NCBI GenBank assembly: GCA_030533415.1
Contig: JAUNJE010000027.1
Location: 1-39,526, forward strand
Direction of reading: 5' to 3'
Source: Eubacteriales bacterium
GTDB taxonomy: Bacteria; Bacillota; Clostridia; Oscillospirales; Oscillospiraceae
Length of the DNA: 39,526 nucleotides
The notes under the pieces were generated by a model. It was given only the letters and a program-made list of their open reading frames with translations, ran no database searches and was not told the origin of the DNA. Made by a program: the position numbers and the translations under genes. Below are positions 1-8,003 of this stretch, in pieces (position 1 is the stretch's first letter; each line of letters begins with the position of its first letter).

Positions 1-68
1 CACCCCTTGGCTCAAAATGCACACCCCACAGACCTTTCGTTAAATGGTATAGAGGGGTAAAACGGAAA

Positions 69-107
69 AGGCTCCACGGTGACAATTTCAGAATCACCGT
101 AGAGCCT
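69..107. terminator. imperfect 14-bp hairpin
   Basis: Arms 69-82 and 94-107 pair with a single mismatch around an 11-nt loop. Read leftward it is followed by a T-rich stretch, so it may be a second terminator behind the tRNA on the minus strand. No gene is seen between 1 and 212. Confidence 0.4.
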
Positions 108-152
108 GTTATCGTTAAAAAGTATATGAAAACCCTTGCAAATAGGAGCTTT

Positions 153-210
153 TACAAAAAGAAACTGGACACCAATCAAGATACCCATTGTATCAAAATT
201 GGTGTCCAGT
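153..210 (-). terminator. terminator of tRNA-Leu(CAA)
   Basis: A perfect 13-bp inverted repeat (164-176 and 198-210) lies directly after the CCA end of the leftward tRNA. On the minus strand it is followed by TTTCTTTTT, the form of an intrinsic terminator. Confidence 0.75.
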
Positions 211-212
211 TA

Positions 213-298
213 TGGTGCCGGTGGCGGGACTTGAACCCGCACGCCATCGCTGGCAATGGATTTTGAGTCCACCTCGTCTACCATTCCAACACACCGGC
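213..298 (-). tRNA. tRNA-Leu (anticodon CAA)
   Basis: On the minus strand the sequence folds as a class II tRNA. The acceptor arm GCCGGTG pairs with CACCGGC and is followed by A and an encoded CCA. The anticodon stem GTGGA/TCCAT encloses loop CTCAAAA, which gives anticodon CAA for codon UUG. There is a long variable arm, and the T arm contains GGTTCAAGTCC. It stands alone with its own promoter and terminator. Confidence 0.95.
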
Positions 299-309
299 AT
301 GGTTCTTAT

Positions 310-338
310 AGTATAGTACATTTCGCAGGAAAAAGCAA
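310..338 (-). promoter_or_regulatory. promoter of tRNA-Leu(CAA)
   Basis: On the minus strand a -35 TTGCTT (333-338) and a -10 TATACT (310-315) are separated by 17 bp. The predicted transcript starts a few bases before the tRNA 5' end at 298. Confidence 0.75.
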
Positions 339-374
339 GTGGAAGTTTTCACAAAGCCGCTTCTTTTCGAATAT

Positions 375-396
375 GGGCGGGAACAGGCTCCCGCCC
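375..396 (-). terminator. GC-rich hairpin after the alpha-galactosidase gene
   Basis: An 8-bp perfect stem (GGGCGGGA at 375-382, TCCCGCCC at 389-396) lies just past the stop codon of the leftward GH36 gene. It has no clear T-tract, so termination is only likely. Confidence 0.5.
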
Positions 397-402
397 GGTT
401 GC

Positions 403-2649
403 TTACAGCCGTTCCACAATGTACACATCCGACCCAAAATCCCCCTGGGTCCGCTGGTTTTGATCGTAGCCCGTTCCCCGGAACAGGGGTCTGAGCATGA
501 TGCCGCTCATCAGAGCGCCGCCGGAAACAGTCAATTCCTCCCCGCCGCCGGGCAGGGTAAAATGGCGGTCGGCAATACGGAGCAGCGGGCCGTTGGGGTC
601 GATGCTGACCGGCGCCACATGCTTCAGAAGGCCGCCGAACTGGCCCACCCGGATGGCCTGGGACAGGGATACCACGCGGTAAACGGCGTCCTTTTTCAGG
701 CCCCGGATCCGTAGCTGCTCATAACCGGGGGCGGCATGAACCAACCCATGGAAAACACCTGCCAGCGTGACACTTCCATCGGATACCTGCCAGCCCAGCT
801 CCGTGCGGCGGAAACGCCCGTACTGAAAAACCTCCCGGTACTGTTTGTAAAATGCCACCTGAGCCTTGATTTCCTTGATCTCCACGGGAAGCAGGTGCTT
901 TAGGTCCAGTTCATAACCCAGGCAGCCGAAGAACGCCACGTTGCCCCGGGTAGACAGAGGGGTTGCCCGCAGGGTCTGGCCATGGGGTGCGGCGGAGACA
1001 TGGGCGCCTATGGTGGATTGGGGATAGAGGTAGCTCAGGCCGCCCTGAATCATCAGCCGCTCAATGGGGTCAGTGTCATCCGATGCCCAGACCTGGGGCG
1101 AAAAGCAGAGCATTCCCAGGTCAAAACGGTTGCCGCCGGAAGAGCAGCTTTCCAGCAGGATACCGGGGCGGGGTCCGAAAATACGCCGCAGCACATCGTA
1201 AAGCCCCAGCATATAGCCGTGGGCTTTTTCTCCCAGGGCAATGGAATGGCGGTTCATGTCCCACTTGACATAGGAGATATGGGCGCTGTCCAGAATTCGG
1301 GAGACGTTTTCCACAATGTAGTCCCGAACCTCCGGCTTGGTCAGATCCAGCAGCAGCTGGTACCGTCCCAGTACGTCGGGGAAACTGTCTGTCAGCGCCC
1401 AATCCGGGTGGACGCGGTACAGGTCGGAATCCGGATTTACGGACTCCGGCTCAAACCATAGGCCGAATTCCATGCCCAAATCCCGGATGCGCCGGGACAG
1501 GCCCTCTAGCCCTTCCGGCAGCTTCTTCTTGTTCACATTGTAATCTCCCAGGCCCGCCTTGTCGTGGTCCCGCTGGCCAAACCAGCCGTCGTCCAGAACG
1601 AACAGTTCACAGCCCAGGCTTTTTGCCCGCCTTGCCAGGTCCAGCAGGCGGCGCTGGTTGAAATCAAACATGCAGCCCTCCCAGCTGTTGTACAATACCG
1701 GACGGGGGCGGTTCTGCCAGTAGGCGGGGATGATGTGGCCATTGACAAAGCTGTGCATATTGCGGGACAACCCGCCGAAGCCCTCCCCGGAAAAGCACAG
1801 CACCGCCTCTGGGCTTTCGAAGATTTTCCCCGGAGCCAGTTCCGTGCTGAAATTGCTGGGATTCACGCCCTGCATCACCCGGGTCAGCCCCTGCAGGGAC
1901 TGCTGGGCGGCGGCATAGTGGTTGCCGGAATAAATCAGATTGAAGCCGTATACCCGTCCTGCATCCTCTGCCGCGTTTGCTTCGAAAAGCAGAAAGCCGG
2001 GATTATGCCGGTTGGAGGAGGCTCCGGTCAGACTCTCATTTACCACCTTGCTGCCGCCAACAGGTACATCATGGCGCCGCATTTCCGCAATCCAGCCGCC
2101 GTTGAAGGTAGCCATATGATAGGCGCCGGGCAGGTCAACGCAAAAGCTCATGAGCTTATTCAGCCGCATGGGGACATCCCCGGTGTTTTCCAGCACCGTG
2201 CGGCGAACGAGGGCGGTGGGATAGGCGGTATAATACAAGGATAGCTTGGCGCCGGGCTGCTCCAGAGTCAGTTCCAAAGTTTCCAGTCCGCCGTGGGCCT
2301 GGGGCAGGCCGCAGGCCATGGCCACGCTGCCCTTCAGGATGCGGAAGCCGGAATAGCGGAAATCGCTGGAGGTCCCCTCCAGTTCCAGGGGGCTTTCCCG
2401 GTAATCTCCCCGGCCGCTGCCGCTCCATTCCAATGCCAGCGTGTCCAAACAGCTTGCGCTGTCCTGCGCATTCAGCAGGACGCCGGACCCCCAGCCCAAG
2501 CCGGGACGGCAGCTGAGGGCTGCGGCATCCCCGGTTTTCACCGGCGCTCCGAAATGGACGTGCTCCGGGATGCCGTAGGCGTTGATCTTAATCAAATAGG
2601 AATATGCTTCGGTTCCGATGTGGAAAATACCGTCCTGCTCGCAGATCAT
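403..2649 (-). CDS. alpha-galactosidase, GH36 family
   Basis: The 748-residue protein is the usual length for Firmicutes GH36 alpha-galactosidases, which release terminal alpha-1,6-galactose from raffinose, stachyose and melibiose. Visible signatures are an N-terminal beta-sandwich region, GLWFEPE, the nucleophile motif KWDMNR (Asp about 464) and the acid/base motif WASDDTDPIER. There is no signal peptide, so it should act in the cytoplasm on imported oligosaccharides. I chose the ATG at 2649 because GGTGG lies 8 nt upstream and a near-consensus promoter lies just before it; the frame stays open further upstream, but that part overlaps the promoter and the divergent lipoprotein gene. It is divergent from a lipoprotein and an alpha-glucosidase gene, which makes a small sugar-use cluster. 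Family assignment is firm; exact substrate is inferred. Confidence 0.94.
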   Translation of the reverse strand: MICEQDGIFHIGTEAYSYLIKINAYGIPEHVHFGAPVKTGDAAALSCRPGLGWGSGVLLNAQDSASCLDTLALEWSGSGRGDYRESPLELEGTSSDFRYSGFRILKGSVAMACGLPQAHGGLETLELTLEQPGAKLSLYYTAYPTALVRRTVLENTGDVPMRLNKLMSFCVDLPGAYHMATFNGGWIAEMRRHDVPVGGSKVVNESLTGASSNRHNPGFLLFEANAAEDAGRVYGFNLIYSGNHYAAAQQSLQGLTRVMQGVNPSNFSTELAPGKIFESPEAVLCFSGEGFGGLSRNMHSFVNGHIIPAYWQNRPRPVLYNSWEGCMFDFNQRRLLDLARRAKSLGCELFVLDDGWFGQRDHDKAGLGDYNVNKKKLPEGLEGLSRRIRDLGMEFGLWFEPESVNPDSDLYRVHPDWALTDSFPDVLGRYQLLLDLTKPEVRDYIVENVSRILDSAHISYVKWDMNRHSIALGEKAHGYMLGLYDVLRRIFGPRPGILLESCSSGGNRFDLGMLCFSPQVWASDDTDPIERLMIQGGLSYLYPQSTIGAHVSAAPHGQTLRATPLSTRGNVAFFGCLGYELDLKHLLPVEIKEIKAQVAFYKQYREVFQYGRFRRTELGWQVSDGSVTLAGVFHGLVHAAPGYEQLRIRGLKKDAVYRVVSLSQAIRVGQFGGLLKHVAPVSIDPNGPLLRIADRHFTLPGGGEELTVSGGALMSGIMLRPLFRGTGYDQNQRTQGDFGSDVYIVERL

Positions 2650-2688
2650 GGGATAGACCACCTTTTTCTGTTTTTTCGTATTGTGTAT

Positions 2689-2717
2689 ATTGTAATGGCT
2701 GAAAATCCGCGTGTCAA
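2689..2717 (-). promoter_or_regulatory. promoter of the alpha-galactosidase gene
   Basis: Minus-strand TTGACA (2712-2717) and TACAAT (2689-2694) with a 17-bp spacer, about 35 nt before the start codon. It is back to back with the rightward promoter at 2755-2783. Confidence 0.8.
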
Positions 2718-2754
2718 TAAGGAGTTGCCACGCCTGTCTTAATGAGATTTTAAG

Positions 2755-2783
2755 ATGACAGGCGGAAAGCGGCGTGTTATAAT
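2755..2783 (+). promoter_or_regulatory. promoter of the lipoprotein/oligo-1,6-glucosidase unit
   Basis: ATGACA (2755-2760) and TATAAT (2778-2783) with a 17-bp spacer, about 30 nt upstream of the ATG at 2816. Its closeness to the divergent promoter suggests shared control. Confidence 0.8.
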
Positions 2784-2815
2784 GGGGCCAATCCAAAAGA
2801 AAGGAAAATTCTCCC

Positions 2816-3484
2816 ATGAAAAAGTTTTTTATTCTGTTTGCCGCCGCTGCGCTGATGCTGTGTGCATGCGGTACTGATGCGGCTAGCACTTCGGAGCCGC
2901 CTGACCAGAAGACCGAATTGGAAGCTTATACCGCCTTTCTAAACGGAAGCGGGGAAGCTTTCCTGTCCAATGGCGGTACATGCCGGGATATTTATCACGT
3001 CCTTTACCATACGGAGGACATGCCTTGGGAACTGACGCGGTATTGCTCCCTGGACCTGGATGGCGACGGGACAAATGAGGCCGTGGTGGAAGTCCTGACA
3101 AATGACTGGGATGATACATATAAGTATACATATGTGGTCCTGCACAATGAAGACGGCAAGGTCTATGCCGAAGATTTTTCCTCCGTGGCTTTCCATGATC
3201 TGAAAGCGGACGGCAGCTACCGGTTTACCGTTCCCGGTGCTTACACCCACTACGGTTACGGAAGGAAGCAGTTCAAAAACGGGGAATGGCACTATACATT
3301 TGTGGCGGAATGCTGCACAATATTTGCGCCGGATTACAACCCGGATACCGAGACGCTGGCCTATATCATTGACGGAAAAGCCGCGGATGCGGATGCCTTT
3401 GCAGCATATGAATCCCAGCAGAAGGCCAAGCCCGACCCGGTCTGGTATGATTCCTGGGAGGCGCTTCTCGCCGCACAAGAATAG
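2816..3484 (+). CDS. predicted lipoprotein with a calcium-binding-like loop, function unknown
   Basis: The 222-residue protein has an N-terminal signal MKKFFILFAAAALMLC followed by a lipobox-like LCAC, so it is probably lipid-anchored outside the membrane. An acidic loop DLDGDGTNE near residues 81-89 resembles EF-hand or FG-GAP calcium loops and sits in a beta-rich context. The start is supported by an AAAGGAAA ribosome site. It is the first gene after a strong promoter and is followed 16 nt later by the alpha-glucosidase gene, so the two are probably co-transcribed. I do not recognise a named family, and no enzymatic function can be assigned. Confidence 0.8.
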   Translation: MKKFFILFAAAALMLCACGTDAASTSEPPDQKTELEAYTAFLNGSGEAFLSNGGTCRDIYHVLYHTEDMPWELTRYCSLDLDGDGTNEAVVEVLTNDWDDTYKYTYVVLHNEDGKVYAEDFSSVAFHDLKADGSYRFTVPGAYTHYGYGRKQFKNGEWHYTFVAECCTIFAPDYNPDTETLAYIIDGKAADADAFAAYESQQKAKPDPVWYDSWEALLAAQE

Positions 3485-3500
3485 AAAAGGAGTGACTGCT

Positions 3501-5150
3501 ATGGAACGTACACGCTGGTACAAGGACAAGGTATTCTACCAGGTCTGGCCCCGGTCCTTTAAGGACGGCAATGGCGACGGTATGGGAGACCTGCTGGGCG
3601 TCCTGGAAAAGCTGGACTATATCAAGAATTTGGGCTGTGACGGTATCTGGTTTTCCCCCATCTATCCCTCTCCCGGGGCGGACTGCGGCTATGACATCTC
3701 CGATTACATGGACATCGCGCCGGAATTCGGGGGCATGGAGGCTTTCCGAAAGGTTCTGGAAGGCGCCCATGCCCGGGATATGAAGATCGTCATGGACCTG
3801 GTGGTCAACCATACCAGCGATGAGCACGAATGGTTCCAAAAGAGCCGGCAGCGGATTAGCCCCTATACGGATTACTACATCTGGCGTCCCGATCCCGGCA
3901 ATGGAAAGCTTCCCAACAACTGGGACAGCAATTTTGAGGGGAAGGCCTGGACCTTTGACGAGGTCCGGGGGGAATACTACCTGCACCTGTTCGCCGTGAA
4001 GCAGCCAGACTTGAACATGGATAATCCGCTTGTCCGGGAGGAGGTCAAGAAAATCCTGCGGTTCTGGCTGGACCTGGGGGTGGACGGCTTCCGGGAGGAC
4101 GTTATCACCTACATCTCCAAAAAGGAAGGGCTTCCTGACGACCACCTGTTTCCCATCTACAAGGGGATGCCCCACTACAACCACGGCCCCCATGTTCACG
4201 AATACCTGACCGAGTTCAAGCGGGATGTGCTGGACCACTACGACTGCTTCACCATTGCGGAGGCGCCCCTGGTGCAGCCCGGCCAGGCGCTCAGCTACAT
4301 TCGCGAGGACAGCGGACAGCTCGATATGATGATTCAGTTCCAGTGCATGTGCGCCGACTGCCTGTTTACGGATTACCTGCCCACCCGCTTTCACCTGCGG
4401 AAGATGAAACGGGCGTTCTCCTCCTGGCAGTACCGGCTCAAGGGCAGGGCCTGGAACTCCCTGTACATCGAAAACCACGACCATCCCCGCATCGTCTCCC
4501 GCTATGGCAGTGAAACATTCTGGGCGGAAAGCGCCAAGATGCTGGCCGCCATGTACCTGTTCCAGCAGGGGACGCCGTTTATTTACCAGGGGCAGGAGAT
4601 CGGCATGACCAACTGGCGGCCCAGCGATCCGGACATGTATGAGGATGTGCAGACCCGGTATCACTACGCCCACAGCAACCTGAAAAAATCCCCCGGGCAG
4701 CGGCTCCAGGCCCTATGGCGCTCCTCCCGGGACTCCGCCCGGACCCCCATGCAGTGGGACGGCGGCGAAAATGCCGGCTTTACCACCGGCACCCCCTGGT
4801 TCTATGTCAATGAAAATTACAGGCAAATCAACGTGGCCAGCCAGGAGGCTGATTCCAACTCCATCCTGAACTTCTACCGCAAAGCAGTGAAGCTGCGCAA
4901 GTCCCTTTCCTGTGTGCGCTACGGCGTGTACCGGGAGCATTTTCCCCTCTCAGACAAGCTCTACATGTATTCCATGACCGGGGAACGCCAGAAAATTCTG
5001 GTGGTCTGCTCCTTCTGCGAAAAGCCGCTCCGGTACGGCGTGCCCAAGGGCTTCAACCTGGATACCGCCCGGCTGGTGCTGTGCAATTACCCCGGGCCGA
5101 ATCAGAGGGTTTTGCAGCCTTATGAATGTAAGGTCTATTTATGGCAATAA
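3501..5150 (+). CDS. malL: oligo-1,6-glucosidase / alpha-glucosidase, GH13 subfamily 31 type
   Basis: The 549-residue cytoplasmic enzyme should hydrolyse alpha-1,6 (and perhaps alpha-1,4) links in isomaltose-type oligosaccharides. All GH13 regions are present: DLVVNHTSDEH (region I), DGFREDVI with nucleophile Asp200, TIAEAP with acid/base Glu254, and ENHDHPR with Asp327. These positions match the Bacillus oligo-1,6-glucosidase triad closely. The subfamily tag QPDLN is also present. The frame is open upstream inside the lipoprotein gene, but the ATG at 3501 follows AAAGGAG and begins the typical sequence MERTRWYKDKVFYQVWPRSF. The neighbouring divergent alpha-galactosidase suggests a plant oligosaccharide or isomalto-oligosaccharide role. 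Substrate within the subfamily is inferred. Confidence 0.92.
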   Translation: MERTRWYKDKVFYQVWPRSFKDGNGDGMGDLLGVLEKLDYIKNLGCDGIWFSPIYPSPGADCGYDISDYMDIAPEFGGMEAFRKVLEGAHARDMKIVMDLVVNHTSDEHEWFQKSRQRISPYTDYYIWRPDPGNGKLPNNWDSNFEGKAWTFDEVRGEYYLHLFAVKQPDLNMDNPLVREEVKKILRFWLDLGVDGFREDVITYISKKEGLPDDHLFPIYKGMPHYNHGPHVHEYLTEFKRDVLDHYDCFTIAEAPLVQPGQALSYIREDSGQLDMMIQFQCMCADCLFTDYLPTRFHLRKMKRAFSSWQYRLKGRAWNSLYIENHDHPRIVSRYGSETFWAESAKMLAAMYLFQQGTPFIYQGQEIGMTNWRPSDPDMYEDVQTRYHYAHSNLKKSPGQRLQALWRSSRDSARTPMQWDGGENAGFTTGTPWFYVNENYRQINVASQEADSNSILNFYRKAVKLRKSLSCVRYGVYREHFPLSDKLYMYSMTGERQKILVVCSFCEKPLRYGVPKGFNLDTARLVLCNYPGPNQRVLQPYECKVYLWQ

Positions 5151-5170
5151 TAGGATTGTCATTGCGTGGG

Positions 5171-5194
5171 GAAACGGGCGCCGTTTCGGCTTTT
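5171..5194 (+). terminator. possible terminator after malL
   Basis: A 7-bp stem (GAAACGG at 5171-5177, CCGTTTC at 5181-5187) with a 3-nt loop is followed by GGC and TTTT. An outer GCG/CGC pairing can extend it. It is short, so read-through into the carboxypeptidase gene is possible. Confidence 0.4.
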
Positions 5195-5224
5195 CCCGCG
5201 CAAATTCTCTAAGAGGTAAACGGT

Positions 5225-5986
5225 ATGAAAATCGGCAAAAAGAAAGCCCTGACCGCGGCGGCCTTATGTATTTTCGCGATACTGTCCGGCTTGCTGGCGG
5301 CGGTCCTTACCCAAAACAAGCTGCCGGAAGCCGGCACCCCAACCGAGCCGCCTGCCAGGGATACCGCGCCCACGGAAAATATTGCCCCGGCCGGGCCTGA
5401 GAGAGATCCCGGGTCTGACTGGAATTTGCTGCTGGTAAATCCCTGGCATGCGCTGCCCGAGGACTTTTCGGTGGAACTGAAACAGCTGGACAACGGTCAT
5501 GCCGTTGATGAGCGGGCATATCCCGACCTGCAGGCAATGCTGGACGATGCCCGGGCGGAGGGACTTTCCCCAATTCTTTGCTCCTCTTACCGGACCGAAG
5601 AAAAGCAGCAGGCCCTGTTTGCCAACAAGATAAGCAGGCTGCTGGCTCAGGGCTATTCCCAGCAGGCCGCCGAGGAGGAAGCCGGGAGATGGGTCGCCGT
5701 CCCGGGCACAAGCGAGCATCAAACGGGGCTTGCCGTGGATATCATCGCGCTGGATTACCAGCAGCTGGACGAACAGCAGGAAAACACCGCCGAGCAGAAA
5801 TGGCTGATGGAAAACTCTTATAAGTATGGCTTCATTCTGCGCTATTCCCGGGAGAAAAGCGAAATAACGGGCATCGGCTATGAGCCATGGCACTACCGGT
5901 ATGTAGGAAAGGAAGCCGCCAAAGAGATATTTGAACAGGGCGTCTGCCTGGAAGAATACCTGGAGAGCCTTGCTTCGGATAAGTGA
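5225..5986 (+). CDS. VanY-type D-alanyl-D-alanine carboxypeptidase (peptidase M15B)
   Basis: The 253-residue protein has an N-terminal membrane anchor (about residues 9-29), a Pro/Thr-rich linker and a C-terminal M15 zinc peptidase domain. The zinc-binding motif SEHQTGLAVD (SxHxxGxAxD) and the later EPWHYRYVG are intact, so it should trim the terminal D-Ala from peptidoglycan pentapeptides on the outer face. AAGAGGT precedes the ATG. No vanH/A/X genes are nearby, so this is most likely a housekeeping DdcY/VanY-like enzyme rather than part of a glycopeptide-resistance cluster. It may be co-transcribed with malL, 74 nt upstream. Confidence 0.9.
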   Translation: MKIGKKKALTAAALCIFAILSGLLAAVLTQNKLPEAGTPTEPPARDTAPTENIAPAGPERDPGSDWNLLLVNPWHALPEDFSVELKQLDNGHAVDERAYPDLQAMLDDARAEGLSPILCSSYRTEEKQQALFANKISRLLAQGYSQQAAEEEAGRWVAVPGTSEHQTGLAVDIIALDYQQLDEQQENTAEQKWLMENSYKYGFILRYSREKSEITGIGYEPWHYRYVGKEAAKEIFEQGVCLEEYLESLASDK

Positions 5987-6035
5987 TACTGTTTTTTATA
6001 TTAAATGTATCATTTTTATAAAGAAGGCACCGCCT

Positions 6036-6073
6036 ATTAAAAAGTTCCATTCTGACGAATGAAACTTTTTAAT
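6036..6073. terminator. AT-rich 17-bp hairpin
   Basis: Arms 6036-6052 and 6057-6073 pair with one mismatch around a TGAC loop. The outer part is A-run against T-run, so it can end transcription from either side. It separates the carboxypeptidase gene from the AT-rich lipoprotein gene. Confidence 0.6.
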
Positions 6074-6128
6074 GGAATATCAGTATTAGTGGGGATGGTG
6101 TGTGATGCCAGTTAGAAGGAGTATAAAT

Positions 6129-7946
6129 ATGGGAAGTATCAGCAGAAAAAATTGCATATTGTTCGTATTTATAGCTTGCATGGCTTTATGCCTGGTATGC
6201 CTAAGCGGGTGCGAAGGATTAGCAAAAGAAGAAAATAGTAAACTACAAACAACGGCAGAAGAAATGAAAACAAGTGATGAAGCCACAGTTGTTGCGTGCA
6301 GTAAAGCTGTTAAAGAATTAACCCAAAAACCATATTATCATCTGGTTCTAAAGTCAGACAACGATTCTATTCAAACGCAGATTTACTGTGATGGGGAGAA
6401 TTATTTGGTGTCAGACTACGACGATGAATTGCGGTTGGCGAGTGCCATGAAATATGATGGTGTATATGCGGTTGAGGAAGAAGGAAAATATTCCATAGCA
6501 GAAGAAGATGAAACGGCCTATGCAGATTACATTATTCAAATTTATGATATCCTGCAAAATGTGAACTTAGAAATAATAAACGTGGAACATGAGTCGGATC
6601 GTGTAATTAAAATTCATGCGGAATGGGACGAGAAGACCGATGGAGCGGTTTCCCATATGCAAGGGAATTTTGTTTATGAATTTTCGGGTAATAGCGGTCT
6701 TTCTTCTGTTCTGGTAGAAAAAAATCGCTATATAGGCGAGCTGCCTGCAGAACATAGTTCTTATTCACTAGTAAATCCGCATGATACACATGAAACAATT
6801 ACAAACGAAATTTATAAAGCTTCTCAGCGGATTGCCCATCCAAGCGAAACCGATAGCGAACCTGAGCATGGTGATGATTTGATTGTACCACCCAGTAATA
6901 CTACAGAGTATGATATGAATTTTATGCTTGGCAGTGATGAGATGAAATGGAACTATTTTGAGGATAGTTGGTCCTTTGCTTTGCGTGGGGAGAATCAAAC
7001 ACCAGAAGGAATAACGCTGGTGCATAAACCTGCGGCTGAAATGACAGGAGTTGTGTTAGATCATGGCCGCGAATATTTTCTGGAATCGTGGAACGGAAAA
7101 CGCTGGGACCTGTTATTTAGTGGAAATATTCCTTCTGAAACATCGGAACCAAATTCGGTGTTTTCAGGCAGTACAATAATTGAGCCTGTACTTGTTCAGA
7201 TTAACTGGGGCGATCAATATTGTGCATTAGAAGAAGGAAAGTATAGGGTTGGAATGTACTATACGGCAACCAGATCATCCGCAGAGAAGGAGACAAAGCT
7301 GTGTTATACCAAATTCCTAGTGAGTAGTCCTGAAAATGACAGCTTAATTAAAAAATGCAATTCCGCATTGGAAAAAATCCTTGGAAGTGATACCTACCAT
7401 ATTCAGCGAACCGACTATATGTCTCAGCAGTTGGATAAAGCAAATTCCTATTACTTTGTGTCCGATATTTGGAAATCCGGGCAAAACTACTATAAGGAGG
7501 TTACCTATTATTATAATAGCACGGGGGAAATCCGGAGCGCCCTGGGAATGCTGTTAAGGGATGGAAAAGGATATGGTTGGAATACTCTGCAATCTTCGGA
7601 CAAACTCTGGTCCGAGAGTGACGATTTGACGGAAAGAAGTTTTCAGTTGTGGTCGTTTGGCCTGGACTGCACCAGCAAAACGATAGAGAACGTTATTGAG
7701 AAGGAAGATACCATCATATGTGAATTTTCCCACGCTTCTGCATCTAGTGGGCATGATAAAATTCAATGGAATATAGTAACCTACCATTTCAATCAAAATG
7801 ATGAGCTGGCTAGAGTCACATTGGAGTACCTTTTGGACAATCAAGACACAATGATGGAAACAGAGCTTTTAGTCAAAAACAGTCTAAGCGAGAGTGCTGA
7901 CAATGTCATTAGAAATCAGGATGTCACAGCTACACTCGTGAATTGA
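6129..7946 (+). CDS. large AT-rich lipoprotein with a Big_14-like middle domain
   Basis: The 605-residue protein begins at the ATG at 6129 (AAGGAG 7 nt upstream) and has a signal peptide ending in lipobox LSGC. Residues about 35-200 form a beta-rich domain. The middle (about 255-400) resembles bacterial immunoglobulin-like domains of the Big_14 type, with a conserved pattern of W and LEEGKYRVG. The C-terminal part (about 405-590) again looks like the first domain, with repeated YxxxG patterns resembling LolA/LppX-like folds. Base composition is clearly more AT-rich than in neighbours, and the gene stands alone between two hairpins, which suggests recent transfer. Surface localisation is well supported; the ligand is unknown. 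Confidence 0.75.
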   Translation: MGSISRKNCILFVFIACMALCLVCLSGCEGLAKEENSKLQTTAEEMKTSDEATVVACSKAVKELTQKPYYHLVLKSDNDSIQTQIYCDGENYLVSDYDDELRLASAMKYDGVYAVEEEGKYSIAEEDETAYADYIIQIYDILQNVNLEIINVEHESDRVIKIHAEWDEKTDGAVSHMQGNFVYEFSGNSGLSSVLVEKNRYIGELPAEHSSYSLVNPHDTHETITNEIYKASQRIAHPSETDSEPEHGDDLIVPPSNTTEYDMNFMLGSDEMKWNYFEDSWSFALRGENQTPEGITLVHKPAAEMTGVVLDHGREYFLESWNGKRWDLLFSGNIPSETSEPNSVFSGSTIIEPVLVQINWGDQYCALEEGKYRVGMYYTATRSSAEKETKLCYTKFLVSSPENDSLIKKCNSALEKILGSDTYHIQRTDYMSQQLDKANSYYFVSDIWKSGQNYYKEVTYYYNSTGEIRSALGMLLRDGKGYGWNTLQSSDKLWSESDDLTERSFQLWSFGLDCTSKTIENVIEKEDTIICEFSHASASSGHDKIQWNIVTYHFNQNDELARVTLEYLLDNQDTMMETELLVKNSLSESADNVIRNQDVTATLVN

Positions 7947-7962
7947 ATATCAGTATGACACG

Positions 7963-8003
7963 AAAAAATACGGGCGGCCCGGTGGGCCGCCCGCACTATT
8001 TTT
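7963..8003. terminator. bidirectional terminator
   Basis: A perfect 10-bp GC stem (7971-7980, 7984-7993) with a 3-nt loop is flanked by A-runs on the left and T-runs on the right. It can serve both the rightward lipoprotein gene and leftward hisS. Confidence 0.9.

Noticed and set aside
3366-4673. 435-residue frame antisense to the oligo-1,6-glucosidase gene
   Set aside because: It is a long shadow of a clear GH13 gene in GC-rich DNA; no ribosome site or family features.
5225-5986. Vancomycin resistance cluster
   Set aside because: Only a VanY-type carboxypeptidase is present; there are no vanH, vanA/B, vanX or adjacent VanRS genes.
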